Assembly: GCF_035944375.1 (NCBI RefSeq)
Contig: NZ_DASZBE010000019.1
Reading direction: 5' to 3' (one strand)
DNA: 64,000 nucleotides
Source: Allobosea sp035944375
GTDB lineage: Bacteria > Pseudomonadota > Alphaproteobacteria > Rhizobiales > Beijerinckiaceae
Below the pieces are notes generated by a model. That model saw only the letters and a program-made list of their open reading frames with translations, made no database searches and was not told the origin of the DNA. The position numbers and the translations under genes were made by a program. This document shows positions 33,896-43,671 of this stretch, piece after piece (the stretch's first letter is position 1; every line of letters begins with the position of its first letter).

Positions 33896-34156
33896 ATGCG
33901 GCTCATCACACTGTTCTGGCGCAACGAGCGCGGGACGCTGGTCGCCGACCTTGCGAAGGCCGGGGCGGCGATCGCCTTCCTCTCGGTCATCGCCGCCAAC
34001 GTCATCTCGAACCAGACCGCCCATTTCGACCGCGAGCGCCTGGCGCAGGTGGCGGCGGCGGCTTCCGGCGGCCGGCCGGCGGACCCCATGACGACCGGCT
34101 CGCTGCGCAAGGCGGCCGCCGAGACGAAGCTCGACCCTTGCGTCCTGCCCCGCTGA
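33896..34156 (+). CDS. Small single-helix membrane protein
   Basis: The 86 residues contain one hydrophobic helix (LAKAGAAIAFLSVIAANVI, residues 19-37) preceded by a short FWRNERGTLVAD stretch and followed by a hydrophilic tail with LDPCVLPR. The opening faintly resembles Flp-type pilins, but the processing site and length differ. GGGGAGG precedes the ATG. It is convergent with the hydrolase gene. Function unknown. Confidence 0.65.
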   Translation: MRLITLFWRNERGTLVADLAKAGAAIAFLSVIAANVISNQTAHFDRERLAQVAAAASGGRPADPMTTGSLRKAAAETKLDPCVLPR

Positions 34157-34159
34157 GGC

Positions 34160-34855
34160 TCAGCCCAACCAGGCCAGCAGGGCGCGCGTGACGGCCTCCG
34201 GCTGCTCGAGCGTCGCCAGATGCCCGCAGCCGGGCAGCGTGACCAGGCGCGCGGCGGCACCGATCCCGGCCGCGATCTCCCGGGCTTCCGAAGGCGGCGT
34301 AATCAGGTCCTCCTCGCCGACGAGAACCAGCGTGGGGACGCCGATCGCCCCCAGCCCCGGCCGCGAGTCCGGACGCGCCATGATCGCGCGCTGCTGGCGC
34401 ACGAAGCCATCCGCGCCGACCGCCTCGGCCATCGCCCGGACCTCGAGGCGCAGCGCCTCGTCGGAGAGCCGCGCGGGCGCCACCAGCCGCTGCCAGAGCA
34501 GCGTCGTGACGTTGTCGAAGGCGCCCTTCTGCGCCAGCGCGATCATCTGCTCGCGCGGGGCGTTGGTTTCGGGCGTGGCGGGCTTGGCGCTGGTGTCGAG
34601 CAGAGCCAGACGCGTCACGCGTTCGGGAGCGCGACGCATCACCTCGAAGGCGGTGTAACCGCCCATCGACAGGCCACAGAGGGCGAAGCGTGCGGGCGCT
34701 GCCGCGAGCAGCCGCTCGACGATGGCGCCCAGGCTCTCGTCGCGATCGTGCTGTGCCACCAGAATCGGGCGCCCCGGCGCCAATGCGGGCCATTGCGGCG
34801 CATAGAGGCGGGCATCGCAACTCAGCCCTGGGATCAGCACGAGCGGTTCGGTCAT
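34160..34855 (-). CDS. Alpha/beta hydrolase
   Basis: The 231-residue single-domain hydrolase has the oxyanion region VLIPGLSCDARLY, the nucleophile elbow CGLSMGGYTAFEVM with its Ser near residue 82, VGEEDLITPPSEA carrying the catalytic Asp and GCGHLATLEQPEAV carrying the His. This fits esterase or lactonase-like proteins (pimeloyl-ester hydrolase type). The substrate cannot be told. The neighbours do not help: a small membrane protein and a divergently read helicase. Confidence 0.88.
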   Translation of the reverse strand: MTEPLVLIPGLSCDARLYAPQWPALAPGRPILVAQHDRDESLGAIVERLLAAAPARFALCGLSMGGYTAFEVMRRAPERVTRLALLDTSAKPATPETNAPREQMIALAQKGAFDNVTTLLWQRLVAPARLSDEALRLEVRAMAEAVGADGFVRQQRAIMARPDSRPGLGAIGVPTLVLVGEEDLITPPSEAREIAAGIGAAARLVTLPGCGHLATLEQPEAVTRALLAWLG

Positions 34856-35017
34856 CGGTCTTCAGCCTCCTGAGGCGCTAGATTGTTGACTTTGCCGTGT
34901 TTTTTCTGCATTGCACACGGGTCCGAAGGCGCGCTGGAACAAGAAGTCGCGCCACCGTCGCGGTCGAGTCGGTCATCCCGCCACGTGTCACCGACCCTTG
35001 AAGAAGCGCAACCATCG

Positions 35018-36610
<1,593 letters not shown>

Positions 36611-36795
36611 GGCGCCCCGGGTCAACGGCATTTTAACCTGCCTCGCCTAAGGTCAACTTGTGGAGGCGGCCGAGGTCGCAATCACGGACGGGCGCATGCC
36701 GCCGTTGAGACGGACAGGATGTCCCGCTTCGATTCTCAATCGAGGCTGCCGCGGCCTTGGCCGCGAGCGGGCTCCGCGTTCGGATTGTCGATGGC

Positions 36796-37854
36796 ATGAG
36801 CGACGACGCACTGCCCCTCTCCCCATCGGACGACCTCGCCGAACGCGTCGTTGCGGCGATGCGCGAGCATGGTTCACCGACCTATCCGCGCGCCTTCGAA
36901 GTCTGGTACGCCCATCTCAGCGGCGAGATGCCGGCGATCAGCATGGCGATGCAGGCCATCATCACGGGCAGCGAGGGCAAGGTCGGCGTCGCCGACATCG
37001 ACCAGCTCTATGACCGCTTCATCGGTACCGAGCGGCTGGCCCGCCATGCCGAGCGAACCAGCCTGCAGGTGCTGGGCGAGATCGACGGGCTGATGGCGCT
37101 CGTCGACAAGGCGCTCGATTCGAGCGAGCGCTATCATGGGCGCCTCTGCGCCATGTCAGAGGACGTGCCCGCGCCCGCCGACCGCCAGAAGCTCCGCGAA
37201 TGGGTCGAGGCGCTGGTGATGTCCACCCGCGAGGAGGTCACGCGCAAGACCAAGCTCGAGGCGCAGCTGCGCGACAGCTCCAACGAGATCCGCAATCTGC
37301 GCGAGGCGCTTGAATCGACGCGGGCCGAGGCGCTCACCGATCCGTTGACGGGCCTCGCCAACCGCCGCCATTTCGAGGAGATGCTGCAGAAGTCGATCGA
37401 TCAGGCGACGCTGCGGCGCGAGCCCTTCGCGCTGGTGATGGCCGACATCGATTTCTTCAAGCAGTTCAACGACGCCCATGGCCACCTCACGGGCGACCAG
37501 GTGCTGCGGCTCGTCGCCCGCACCATGAAAGACAAGTTCAAGGACAAGGCGATCATCACCCGCTTCGGCGGCGAGGAGTTCGCCGTCATCCTGCCCGATG
37601 CCGACCTGATCGCGGGCAAGTTCGGAGCCGAGACGGTGCGCCAGGCCCTGCTGACGCGCGAACTGGTGAAGCGCTCGACCAACGAGAATCTCGGGCGCAT
37701 CACGATCTCGCTGGGCGTGGCGAGCTATGCTCGCGGCGATACGGCGGCCTCCCTGACCGAGCGGGCCGACCAGGCGCTGCTGGCCGCCAAGCGCGCCGGC
37801 CGCAACCGCACCGTCACCGAGGATGCGGTCGAGGCCGCCAGCCGCGTCGCCTGA
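36796..37854 (+). CDS. Diguanylate cyclase (GGDEF domain)
   Basis: Probable producer of the second messenger cyclic di-GMP. The N-terminal ~180 residues are helical and contain a long coiled coil leading into the catalytic domain (DPLTGLANRRHFEEML near residue 190, FFKQFNDAHGHLTGDQVL, active site RFGGEEFAVILPDADL near residue 255). An upstream autoinhibitory RxxD is not obvious. No transmembrane segments are present, so the signal is cytoplasmic. The start at 36796 is supported by its position but not by a strong ribosome site. Confidence 0.92.
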   Translation: MSDDALPLSPSDDLAERVVAAMREHGSPTYPRAFEVWYAHLSGEMPAISMAMQAIITGSEGKVGVADIDQLYDRFIGTERLARHAERTSLQVLGEIDGLMALVDKALDSSERYHGRLCAMSEDVPAPADRQKLREWVEALVMSTREEVTRKTKLEAQLRDSSNEIRNLREALESTRAEALTDPLTGLANRRHFEEMLQKSIDQATLRREPFALVMADIDFFKQFNDAHGHLTGDQVLRLVARTMKDKFKDKAIITRFGGEEFAVILPDADLIAGKFGAETVRQALLTRELVKRSTNENLGRITISLGVASYARGDTAASLTERADQALLAAKRAGRNRTVTEDAVEAASRVA

Positions 37855-37877
37855 CGGGATCGGCCCGGCCCGATCGC

Positions 37878-38261
37878 TCAATGGGCGGCTGCGGTATCCG
37901 CGCGCGGCTTGATCTCGACCGATTCGCCGCAACCACAGGCCGAGACCTGGTTGGGGTTGTTGAAGACGAAGGTCGACGAGAACCGGTCCGTCCGAAAATC
38001 GAGTTCGGTTCCGAGCAGGAACAGCACGGCCTTGCCGTCGACGATGACCGTCGCGCCCTTCTCGGTGACGACTTCGTCGCCCTTGGCGGCCTCGCGGGCG
38101 ACCTCGAAGGTGTATTCCATCCCGGCGCAGCCGCCCTTCTTGACGCCGACGCGCAGGCCCAGCGCCGGCTCCGCGCCATCCGACTGCGCCATGATCTCGC
38201 GGATCCGCGCCGCGGCGGCATCCGTCAGCGAAACGACCTTCAGGCCGGGTATCGAAAACAT
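37878..38261 (-). CDS. sufA: A-type Fe-S cluster carrier (SufA/ErpA-like)
   Basis: Carries Fe-S clusters to apoproteins. The 127 residues have the three conserved cysteines in VKKGGCAGMEYTFEV and CGCGESVEIK near the end, the standard A-type pattern. It is separated from the suf operon (41.8-48.6 kb) by about 4 kb. The frame is open upstream, but the ATG at 38261 matches the family. Upstream is an ATCGGG-N7-CCCGAT inverted repeat (38278-38296). SufA versus ErpA naming is by context. Confidence 0.9.
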   Translation of the reverse strand: MFSIPGLKVVSLTDAAAARIREIMAQSDGAEPALGLRVGVKKGGCAGMEYTFEVAREAAKGDEVVTEKGATVIVDGKAVLFLLGTELDFRTDRFSSTFVFNNPNQVSACGCGESVEIKPRADTAAAH

Positions 38262-38450
38262 CCGTCGTCCCTCCCCAATCGGGTTCAAGGCCCGATGAAG
38301 CAAGATTGCACCCTCCTACATAAGGATTGCCGAAGGAAAGGTCGAGGTGTGGGCACGCAGGGCGATGCCGCGCCCAGGATGTTGCATGGCCGTCTGCGCC
38401 ATGCACTGTGACGCCTCCTCCCTCGGCATCACCCCGGCGACATCCTTCCC

Positions 38451-39527
38451 ATGGCTTACCGTACCCACAGCCCGCAATCGCTGCGCGCCCTCGTCCAGGA
38501 CATGATCGTCGCCGCCGGCTGGAGCGCGGAGGCCGCGGCCGAAACCGCCGAGCATCTGGTGCTGGCCAATCTCAGCGGGCATGACAGCCACGGCATCGGC
38601 ATGCTGCCGCTCTACTTCCAGTCGCTGGCTGACGGAAACCTGTCCCCGCAGGCGCAGCCGACGACGCGGCTCGAGGCGGCTCCCTTCCTGATCATCGATG
38701 CGGGCGTCGCGCTCGGCCAGCCCGCCGCCCGCAATGCGGTCGAGCAGGCGGCCGCGATGGCGAAGACGGGCGGGGTCGCGATCCTGAACCTGCTCGACGC
38801 CCACCATATCGGCCGCATCGGCCATTATGCCGAGGCCGCCGCCGCGCAGGGGCTGATCTCGCTGTTCTGGGTCAATGTCGCCGGGCGCCCGCCGATCGTC
38901 GCGCCGCATGGCGCCAGGGAGGCGCGCTTCGGCACCAACCCGCATGCGATCGGGATTCCCGTGCCCGGCGCCGAGCCGATCATCCTCGACTTCGCGACCA
39001 GCCGGATGGCGCATGGCAAGGCGCGCGTCGCGCTCAACAAGGGCGTCGCCGTGCCGCCGGGCTTCATCATCGACGGCGAGGGCCGCCCGACGACAGAGCC
39101 GCGCCACGTCTTCCCGCATGCGCTCGCGCAGGGCGAGGCGCTCGGTGCGCTTTTGCCCTTCGGCGACCACAAGGGCGCGGGCCTGTCGCTGATCGCGGAG
39201 TTGCTCTCGGCCGGTCTGATGGGCGCGGCCCGCATCGACCAGAAGCCGGCCAAGAGCTGGATCATCAATTCGCTGTTCGGTGTCCTGATCGATCCCGCGA
39301 GGCTGGAGCCCAGCGAAGCCCTCCGCAAGGAGCGCACCGAGAGCTACCTCGCCTTCGTGCGGGCGGCGAAGCCGCAGGACGTGGCCGATCCGGTGCTGAC
39401 GCCGGGCGAGAAGGAGCGCGCCATGCGGATCGAGCGCAGCGCGGCCGGCATCCCGCTCGACGACGAGACATGGTCGCAGATCAGGGCCGCCGCCGCGACG
39501 CATGGCATCGACGCTGAGCGCTACTGA
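38451..39527 (+). CDS. Malate/L-lactate dehydrogenase family oxidoreductase
   Basis: NAD(P)-dependent 2-hydroxyacid dehydrogenase of the YbiC/Ldh2 family, not related to classical Rossmann lactate dehydrogenases. Motifs: NLSGHDSHGIGMLPLY near residue 45 (the His-Gly-containing active site), LNLLDAHHIGRIGHYAEA near residue 110 and FGTNPHAIGIPVPG near residue 165. The precise substrate (malate, sulfolactate, ureidoglycolate or similar) is not fixed by the sequence. It is followed after 15 bases by the YjbR-like gene. Confidence 0.9.
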   Translation: MAYRTHSPQSLRALVQDMIVAAGWSAEAAAETAEHLVLANLSGHDSHGIGMLPLYFQSLADGNLSPQAQPTTRLEAAPFLIIDAGVALGQPAARNAVEQAAAMAKTGGVAILNLLDAHHIGRIGHYAEAAAAQGLISLFWVNVAGRPPIVAPHGAREARFGTNPHAIGIPVPGAEPIILDFATSRMAHGKARVALNKGVAVPPGFIIDGEGRPTTEPRHVFPHALAQGEALGALLPFGDHKGAGLSLIAELLSAGLMGAARIDQKPAKSWIINSLFGVLIDPARLEPSEALRKERTESYLAFVRAAKPQDVADPVLTPGEKERAMRIERSAAGIPLDDETWSQIRAAAATHGIDAERY

Positions 39528-39542
39528 CGACACGGGTAAACG

Positions 39543-39863
39543 ATGACGCTGGACGGCTACAACGCCTTCTGCGCCGGCCTGCCAGCCAGCAGCAGCGTCG
39601 TGCAATGGGGCGGCGCCCATGTCTGGAAGGTCGGCGGCAAGGTTTTCGCGATCGCCCGCACGGATGACGGCGTGGCGCTCTCTGTGACCTTCAAATGCTC
39701 CTGGGCGAGCTTCGACATCCTCAAGGAGCAGCCGGGCCTGCGCCCCGCGCCCTATCTCGCCTCGCGCGGCATGAGCTGGATCCAGCGCCTGACCGACGAG
39801 ACGATGCCCGACGAGGCGCTGGAGGACTATCTGCGCGAGAGCCACCGGTCGCGGCGGGGCTGA
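39543..39863 (+). CDS. MmcQ/YjbR-family protein
   Basis: The 106 residues show the short family pattern: WKVGGKVFAIARTDDGVALSVTFKC and RPAPYLASRGMSWIQ ending with LRESHRSRRG. YjbR proteins have a MoaF-like fold with a double-wing resembling DNA-binding proteins, but the function is not known. It is co-directional with the dehydrogenase gene. Confidence 0.88.
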   Translation: MTLDGYNAFCAGLPASSSVVQWGGAHVWKVGGKVFAIARTDDGVALSVTFKCSWASFDILKEQPGLRPAPYLASRGMSWIQRLTDETMPDEALEDYLRESHRSRRG

Positions 39864-39910
39864 CCAAGCGGGCGCGGGCGGAGCTGGGGCTTACGCCCTG
39901 ACGCTCTCCG

Positions 39911-39998
39911 CCGTCATGGCGAGCGAAGCGACGCCATCCAGGAGCTGCTCGACGTCGCCTGGATGGCTTCGTCGGCCGAAGCCTCATCGCAATGACGG
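39911..39998. repeat. Palindromic intergenic repeat (copy 2, GCGAGCG type)
   Basis: 88 bp bounded by CCGTCAT and ATGACGG with inner GCCATCCAGG / CCTGGATGGC. The motif GTCAT-GGCGAGCGAAGCGA is the style of repeats found widely in Hyphomicrobiales. It ends at the last codons of the phzF-like gene. Confidence 0.75.
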
Positions 39999-39999
39999 T

Positions 40000-40887
40000 C
40001 TACAACAGCGCCTCACCCCGGAACACCGGCACGCAGGAGCCGCCGACGGTGGCGCGGATGCCGTCGGCGTCGCGGCGCGCCGTGAGCTGCAGCAGGCTCG
40101 GGCGGCCCATCTCGACTCCCTGGGTCAGGGTGAAGCTCGCGCTGTCGCCACCGTCGAGCGAGAGCAGCAGCGCCGCCAGCGTCGCGCTGGCACTGCCCGT
40201 CGCCGGATCCTCCCAGGTGCCGCTGATCGGCGCGAACATGCGGGCGCGGATCGCCTGGCCATCGCGGACATAGAGGAAGAGCGAGAGCCGCCCCTCCAGA
40301 CCGGGCGTGGCGTCGCGGAGCGCCCGGAAGGCGGTAAGGTCGGGCGTGGCGCGCGCCAGCGCCTCGGGCGCCACCTCAGCCAGCACGAAGAAGACGCCGA
40401 CCGAGGCGCGAATCGGCTTGTGCCGGCCGACGAGCACATCGTCGGGCTTCAGCCCGGCGCAGGCCGCGATCGCCTCGGCCGGCAGCTCCACGCCCGTCGA
40501 GAGCGGCTGTGGCGCAGCGATGGTCGCCCCCGTAATCTCCCCGGCGGCGTCGCTGGCGACCTTGACCTCGACGAGGCCGGCGATCTCCTCGAAGCGCAGC
40601 ACGCCGCCGCTGTCGCGGCCATGGCGGGCGAGCACGAAGGCGGTGCCGACATTGGGATGGCCCGCGAAGGGCATCTCGTGGGTGCGGGTGAAGATGCGCA
40701 CGCGCGCCGTGTTGGCGGGGTCCGCAGGGGGCAGCACGAAGGTCGTCTCGCTGTAGTTCATCTCGGCGGCGAGCGACTGCATCTCGGCGTCGCTCAACCC
40801 GCGCGCATCGGTGAAGACCGCGAGCTGGTTGCCGCCGAAGCGGGTTTCCGTGAAGACGTCGACGGTCTCATAGGCATAGCGGCGCAT
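40000..40887 (-). CDS. PhzF-family isomerase/epimerase-like protein
   Basis: PhzF-fold protein of the type linked to phenazine biosynthesis isomerases and to proline/hydroxyproline-like racemases. The 295 residues show YETVDVFTETRFGGNQLAVF, the catalytic Glu region MNYSETTFVLPP, and TRTHEMPFAGHPNVGTAFVL, then EDPATGSASATLAALLL near the end. No phenazine genes are near; the substrate is unknown. It runs divergently from the small hydrophilic gene at 41058. Confidence 0.9.
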   Translation of the reverse strand: MRRYAYETVDVFTETRFGGNQLAVFTDARGLSDAEMQSLAAEMNYSETTFVLPPADPANTARVRIFTRTHEMPFAGHPNVGTAFVLARHGRDSGGVLRFEEIAGLVEVKVASDAAGEITGATIAAPQPLSTGVELPAEAIAACAGLKPDDVLVGRHKPIRASVGVFFVLAEVAPEALARATPDLTAFRALRDATPGLEGRLSLFLYVRDGQAIRARMFAPISGTWEDPATGSASATLAALLLSLDGGDSASFTLTQGVEMGRPSLLQLTARRDADGIRATVGGSCVPVFRGEALL

Positions 40888-41001
40888 GATGGTCTCCCCG
40901 CCGCGAGAGACGCGGCCCTGACACGCTTGATGCCACCGATCGCGCCGCCGCGATCATGAAACTCGCAGATGCGTTCGATCACCGCCGCTGATCGTGGGCG
41001 C

Positions 41002-41027
41002 GGAACAGACCCCCTCGCCCGCCGGTT
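41002..41027 (+). promoter_or_regulatory. EcfG-like promoter for the 114-residue gene
   Basis: GGAAC and GGTT are separated by 17 bases, matching the EcfG consensus apart from the first base of the -10. Transcription would start near 41035, about 25 bases before the ATG at 41058. Confidence 0.55.
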
Positions 41028-41057
41028 GCTCTTCCGACAGCGAAAAGGACCAGCGCC

Positions 41058-41402
41058 ATGAGCGATCACGACCGGACCAACCACGCGAAGACCCAGCACC
41101 ATCCCGGCCCCGATACGCCGCGGCGTCCGGGCCAGCCCGGCGAGCAGGATCAGCACCGTCCGGGACCGAGCCCGGATTCACCCCACCAAGCGGGGCCGCA
41201 CGCGCCCTATGATTCCGATTCCGGCGCTGTAGCCGAGCGCATTCGTCAGGATGCGGCGGGGCAGTACGGCGAAGGGACACCCGATCCCAACAAGGATGGG
41301 CTCACCAGCGCCAACCCGGTCGTCCTGTCGGGCGATGGCGACGCGACCAGCGGCAACGGTCATGGCCGCGACCGGGATGGGTCGAGGACGAAGCAGGAGT
41401 AG
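41058..41402 (+). CDS. Hydrophilic, probably disordered protein
   Basis: The 114 residues are rich in His, Gln, Pro, Asp, Gly and Arg with no hydrophobic core (MSDHDRTNHAKTQHHPGPD at the start). AAGGA stands 8 bases before the ATG. This composition resembles small hydrophilic stress or desiccation proteins. The upstream EcfG-like promoter supports that reading. No family recognised. Confidence 0.68.
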   Translation: MSDHDRTNHAKTQHHPGPDTPRRPGQPGEQDQHRPGPSPDSPHQAGPHAPYDSDSGAVAERIRQDAAGQYGEGTPDPNKDGLTSANPVVLSGDGDATSGNGHGRDRDGSRTKQE

Positions 41403-41428
41403 CCTGCTGCCGTCTGACGCCCGCTCGA

Positions 41429-41767
41429 TCAGAAGAGAAAATGGAAGCCGAAACCGAGGATGACAAACCCGGCCGCAACGACTTGCGCGACGAAGAGTGG
41501 CTTCAGCCTCGCCTTTTGAGCGGCCTGGAAATCAGCCCGTTCAGCGCGAGACATGCGGTCGCGGGCCCTGAACTGCTCTTCCAGCACGCGCGGCTCAGAG
41601 CTTGCTGCATCGCGCTCCAGATCCATCCGCACCGCGATGAAGCCGATGACGAGGCCTAAGATTCCCAGTCCGAAGAAACCGACCAGACGCAAGGCACCAT
41701 AGAAGACACCGATCGCGAGGGCCGCGAGCAGGGGAAATGCGACATAGTCCCATTTCGTGAAGCGCAT
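41429..41767 (-). CDS. Small membrane protein of unknown function
   Basis: The 112 residues have two adjacent hydrophobic segments near the N-terminus (YVAFPLLAALAIGVFYGALRL and FGLGILGLVIGFIAVRM), a charged middle with RDRMSRAERADFQAA, and a third at the C-terminus (LFVAQVVAAGFVILGFGFHFLF). It lies 38 bases downstream of sufT on the same strand, so it may ride on the suf operon. Function unknown. Confidence 0.68.
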   Translation of the reverse strand: MRFTKWDYVAFPLLAALAIGVFYGALRLVGFFGLGILGLVIGFIAVRMDLERDAASSEPRVLEEQFRARDRMSRAERADFQAAQKARLKPLFVAQVVAAGFVILGFGFHFLF

Positions 41768-41805
41768 GGCGGGACTATGGCGGCCCTCTGGAGGGCCGTC
41801 CAGCC

Positions 41806-42189
41806 TCACCACATGTCGAGCGCGACCCTCGCCTCGTCGGACATGCGCGACTGGTCCCAGGGCGGATCGAAGGTCATGTTGACGCTGACGCCGGAGACGC
41901 CGTTCACGGTCGACACCGCGTTCTCGACCCAGCCCGGCATCTCGCCCGCCACGGGGCAGCCCGGCGCGGTCAGCGTCATGTCGATGGCGACATGGCGGTC
42001 GTCGGCGATGTCGACGCGGTAGATCAGCCCCAGTTCGTAGATGTCGGAGGGGATTTCGGGATCGTAGACCGTCTTCAGCGCGGCGATGATGTCGTCGGTG
42101 AGACGGTCGATCTCCTCCGGCGGCAGGGCCGTGCCGGCGCCCATGGTCGGCGCGTTCGGCTTGATGTCGTCTGCGACGGTGTCGGTCAT
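41806..42189 (-). CDS. sufT: Fe-S assembly factor SufT (DUF59/MIP18 domain)
   Basis: Maturation factor of the MIP18 family. The 127 residues contain VYDPEIPSDIYELGLIYRVDI, the signature with the conserved Cys in TLTAPGCPVAGEMPGWV, and FDPPWDQSRMSDEARVALDMW at the end. The ~25 N-terminal residues before the domain are low in complexity. It comes 14 bases after sufS as the last recognisable suf gene; the frame is open further upstream but the ATG at 42189 fits the gap. Confidence 0.93.
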   Translation of the reverse strand: MTDTVADDIKPNAPTMGAGTALPPEEIDRLTDDIIAALKTVYDPEIPSDIYELGLIYRVDIADDRHVAIDMTLTAPGCPVAGEMPGWVENAVSTVNGVSGVSVNMTFDPPWDQSRMSDEARVALDMW

Positions 42190-42203
42190 GATCGCAATCC
42201 TAC

Positions 42204-43442
42204 TCAGGCAAACAGGCTTTCGGCCTTTTGCAGGGCTTCGACGAGCCTGTCGACCTCGTCCATCGTGTTGTAGAGGCCAAACGAGGCCCGGCAGGTCGAC
42301 GTCACCCCATATCGGGCCATCAGCGGCATGGTGCAATGGGTGCCGGCGCGCACCGCCACCCCCGCCCGGTCGATGACGGTGGCGACGTCATGGGCATGGG
42401 CGCCCTTCATCTCGAAGGCGACGATCGCGCCCTTCTGCTTCGCCTTGCCGAAGATGCGGATCGAGTTCATCTCGCCCAGACGCTGCATCGCGTAAGTGCC
42501 GAGCCGCGCCTCATGCGCGGCGATGTTCTCAGCGCCGAGCGCCATCATGTAGTCGAGCGCGGCGCCCAGGCCCACCGCCTCGATGATGGCCGGCGTGCCG
42601 GCCTCGAAGCGGTGCGGCGGGTCGTTATAGGTCACCGTGTCTTCGGTGACGGTGACGATCATCTCGCCGCCGCCTTCATAGGGCGGCAGCTTCTCGAGCC
42701 ATTCGCGCTTGCCCCAGAGGATGCCGGAGCCGGTCGGCCCATAGGTCTTGTGGCCGGTGAAGCAGTAGAAGTCGCAGCCCAGCGCCTGGACGTCGACCGG
42801 CAGATGTACCGCGCCCTGGCTGCCGTCGACCACCAGCGGGAGGCCCTGCGCGCGGCAGATCGCGGCGATCTCCGGAATCGGCAGGATGGTGCCGATCGCA
42901 TTCGACATATGCGTCAGCGAGACCACCTTGGTCCGCGGCGAGATCAGCTTCTCGAACTCCTCGACGAGGAAGTTGCCGTCCTCGTCGACCGGCGCCCATT
43001 TGATCACGGCGCCATGGCGCTCGCGCCAGTAGTGCCAGGGCACGATGTTGGAGTGGTGCTCCAGGATCGAGAGGATGATCTCGTCGCCCTCGCCGAGCTG
43101 CAGATGGCGCCCGAGCGAGGAGGCGATGGTGTTGAGCGCGCCGGTCGAGGAGCGCGTGAACACGATCTCCTCAAGATGGGCGGCGTTGAGGAAGCGGCGG
43201 GCACTTTCGCGAGCCGCCTCATAGGCTTCGGTCGAGGCGTTGGCGAGATAGTGCAGCCCGCGATGGACGTTGGCATAGTCCTCGCGCATCAGCCGCGACA
43301 TCGCCTCGATCACCACCTCCGGCTTCTGGGCGGAGGCCGCGTTGTCGAGATAGACGAGCGGTTTGCCGTAGACCTCGCGCGACAGGATCGGGAAATCCCG
43401 GCGGATCGCTTCGATGTCGTAGGGCTTCACCGGCGCGTTCAT
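42204..43442 (-). CDS. sufS: Cysteine desulfurase SufS (group II)
   Basis: Pyridoxal-phosphate enzyme supplying sulfur to the Suf scaffold. The 412 residues have DGSQGAVHLPVDVQALGCDF, the PLP-lysine motif FTGHKTYGPTGSGILWG near residue 225, and the catalytic Cys in YGVTSTCRASFGLYNT near residue 375, the group II type. It starts 4 bases after the tautomerase stop. A second desulfurase gene begins the operon. Confidence 0.96.
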   Translation of the reverse strand: MNAPVKPYDIEAIRRDFPILSREVYGKPLVYLDNAASAQKPEVVIEAMSRLMREDYANVHRGLHYLANASTEAYEAARESARRFLNAAHLEEIVFTRSSTGALNTIASSLGRHLQLGEGDEIILSILEHHSNIVPWHYWRERHGAVIKWAPVDEDGNFLVEEFEKLISPRTKVVSLTHMSNAIGTILPIPEIAAICRAQGLPLVVDGSQGAVHLPVDVQALGCDFYCFTGHKTYGPTGSGILWGKREWLEKLPPYEGGGEMIVTVTEDTVTYNDPPHRFEAGTPAIIEAVGLGAALDYMMALGAENIAAHEARLGTYAMQRLGEMNSIRIFGKAKQKGAIVAFEMKGAHAHDVATVIDRAGVAVRAGTHCTMPLMARYGVTSTCRASFGLYNTMDEVDRLVEALQKAESLFA

Positions 43443-43446
43443 GTCA

Positions 43447-43671
43447 TCAAGCCTTTCCCGGCGAGGCCGGGGCCTTGTCTAAAGCTGCCTTGTCGGCGAC
43501 CAGTTCGCCGGCATGACCCCAATCCTCGCGCTCGATCTCCTGGATCACGATATGGGTGTTCTGCGGGTTCTTTCCCAGCACGCGCACCAGCGTGTCGGTG
43601 AAGGCCTTGACGATCTCGGCCTTCTGGGCCCGCGTCGCGCCCTTGGTGATCTGCAGATTGACATAGGGCAT
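43447..43671 (-). CDS. 4-oxalocrotonate tautomerase-family protein
   Basis: Small tautomerase-superfamily protein of 74 residues. The sequence begins MPYVNLQITKG, so Pro1 would be the catalytic base after Met removal, and a beta-alpha-beta pattern with IVIQEIEREDWG follows. The gene start overlaps the sufD stop by one base (TGATG) and sufS follows after 4 bases, so it is fully inside the suf operon. No tautomerase step is known in Fe-S assembly, so its place is unexplained. Confidence 0.88.
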   Translation of the reverse strand: MPYVNLQITKGATRAQKAEIVKAFTDTLVRVLGKNPQNTHIVIQEIEREDWGHAGELVADKAALDKAPASPGKA

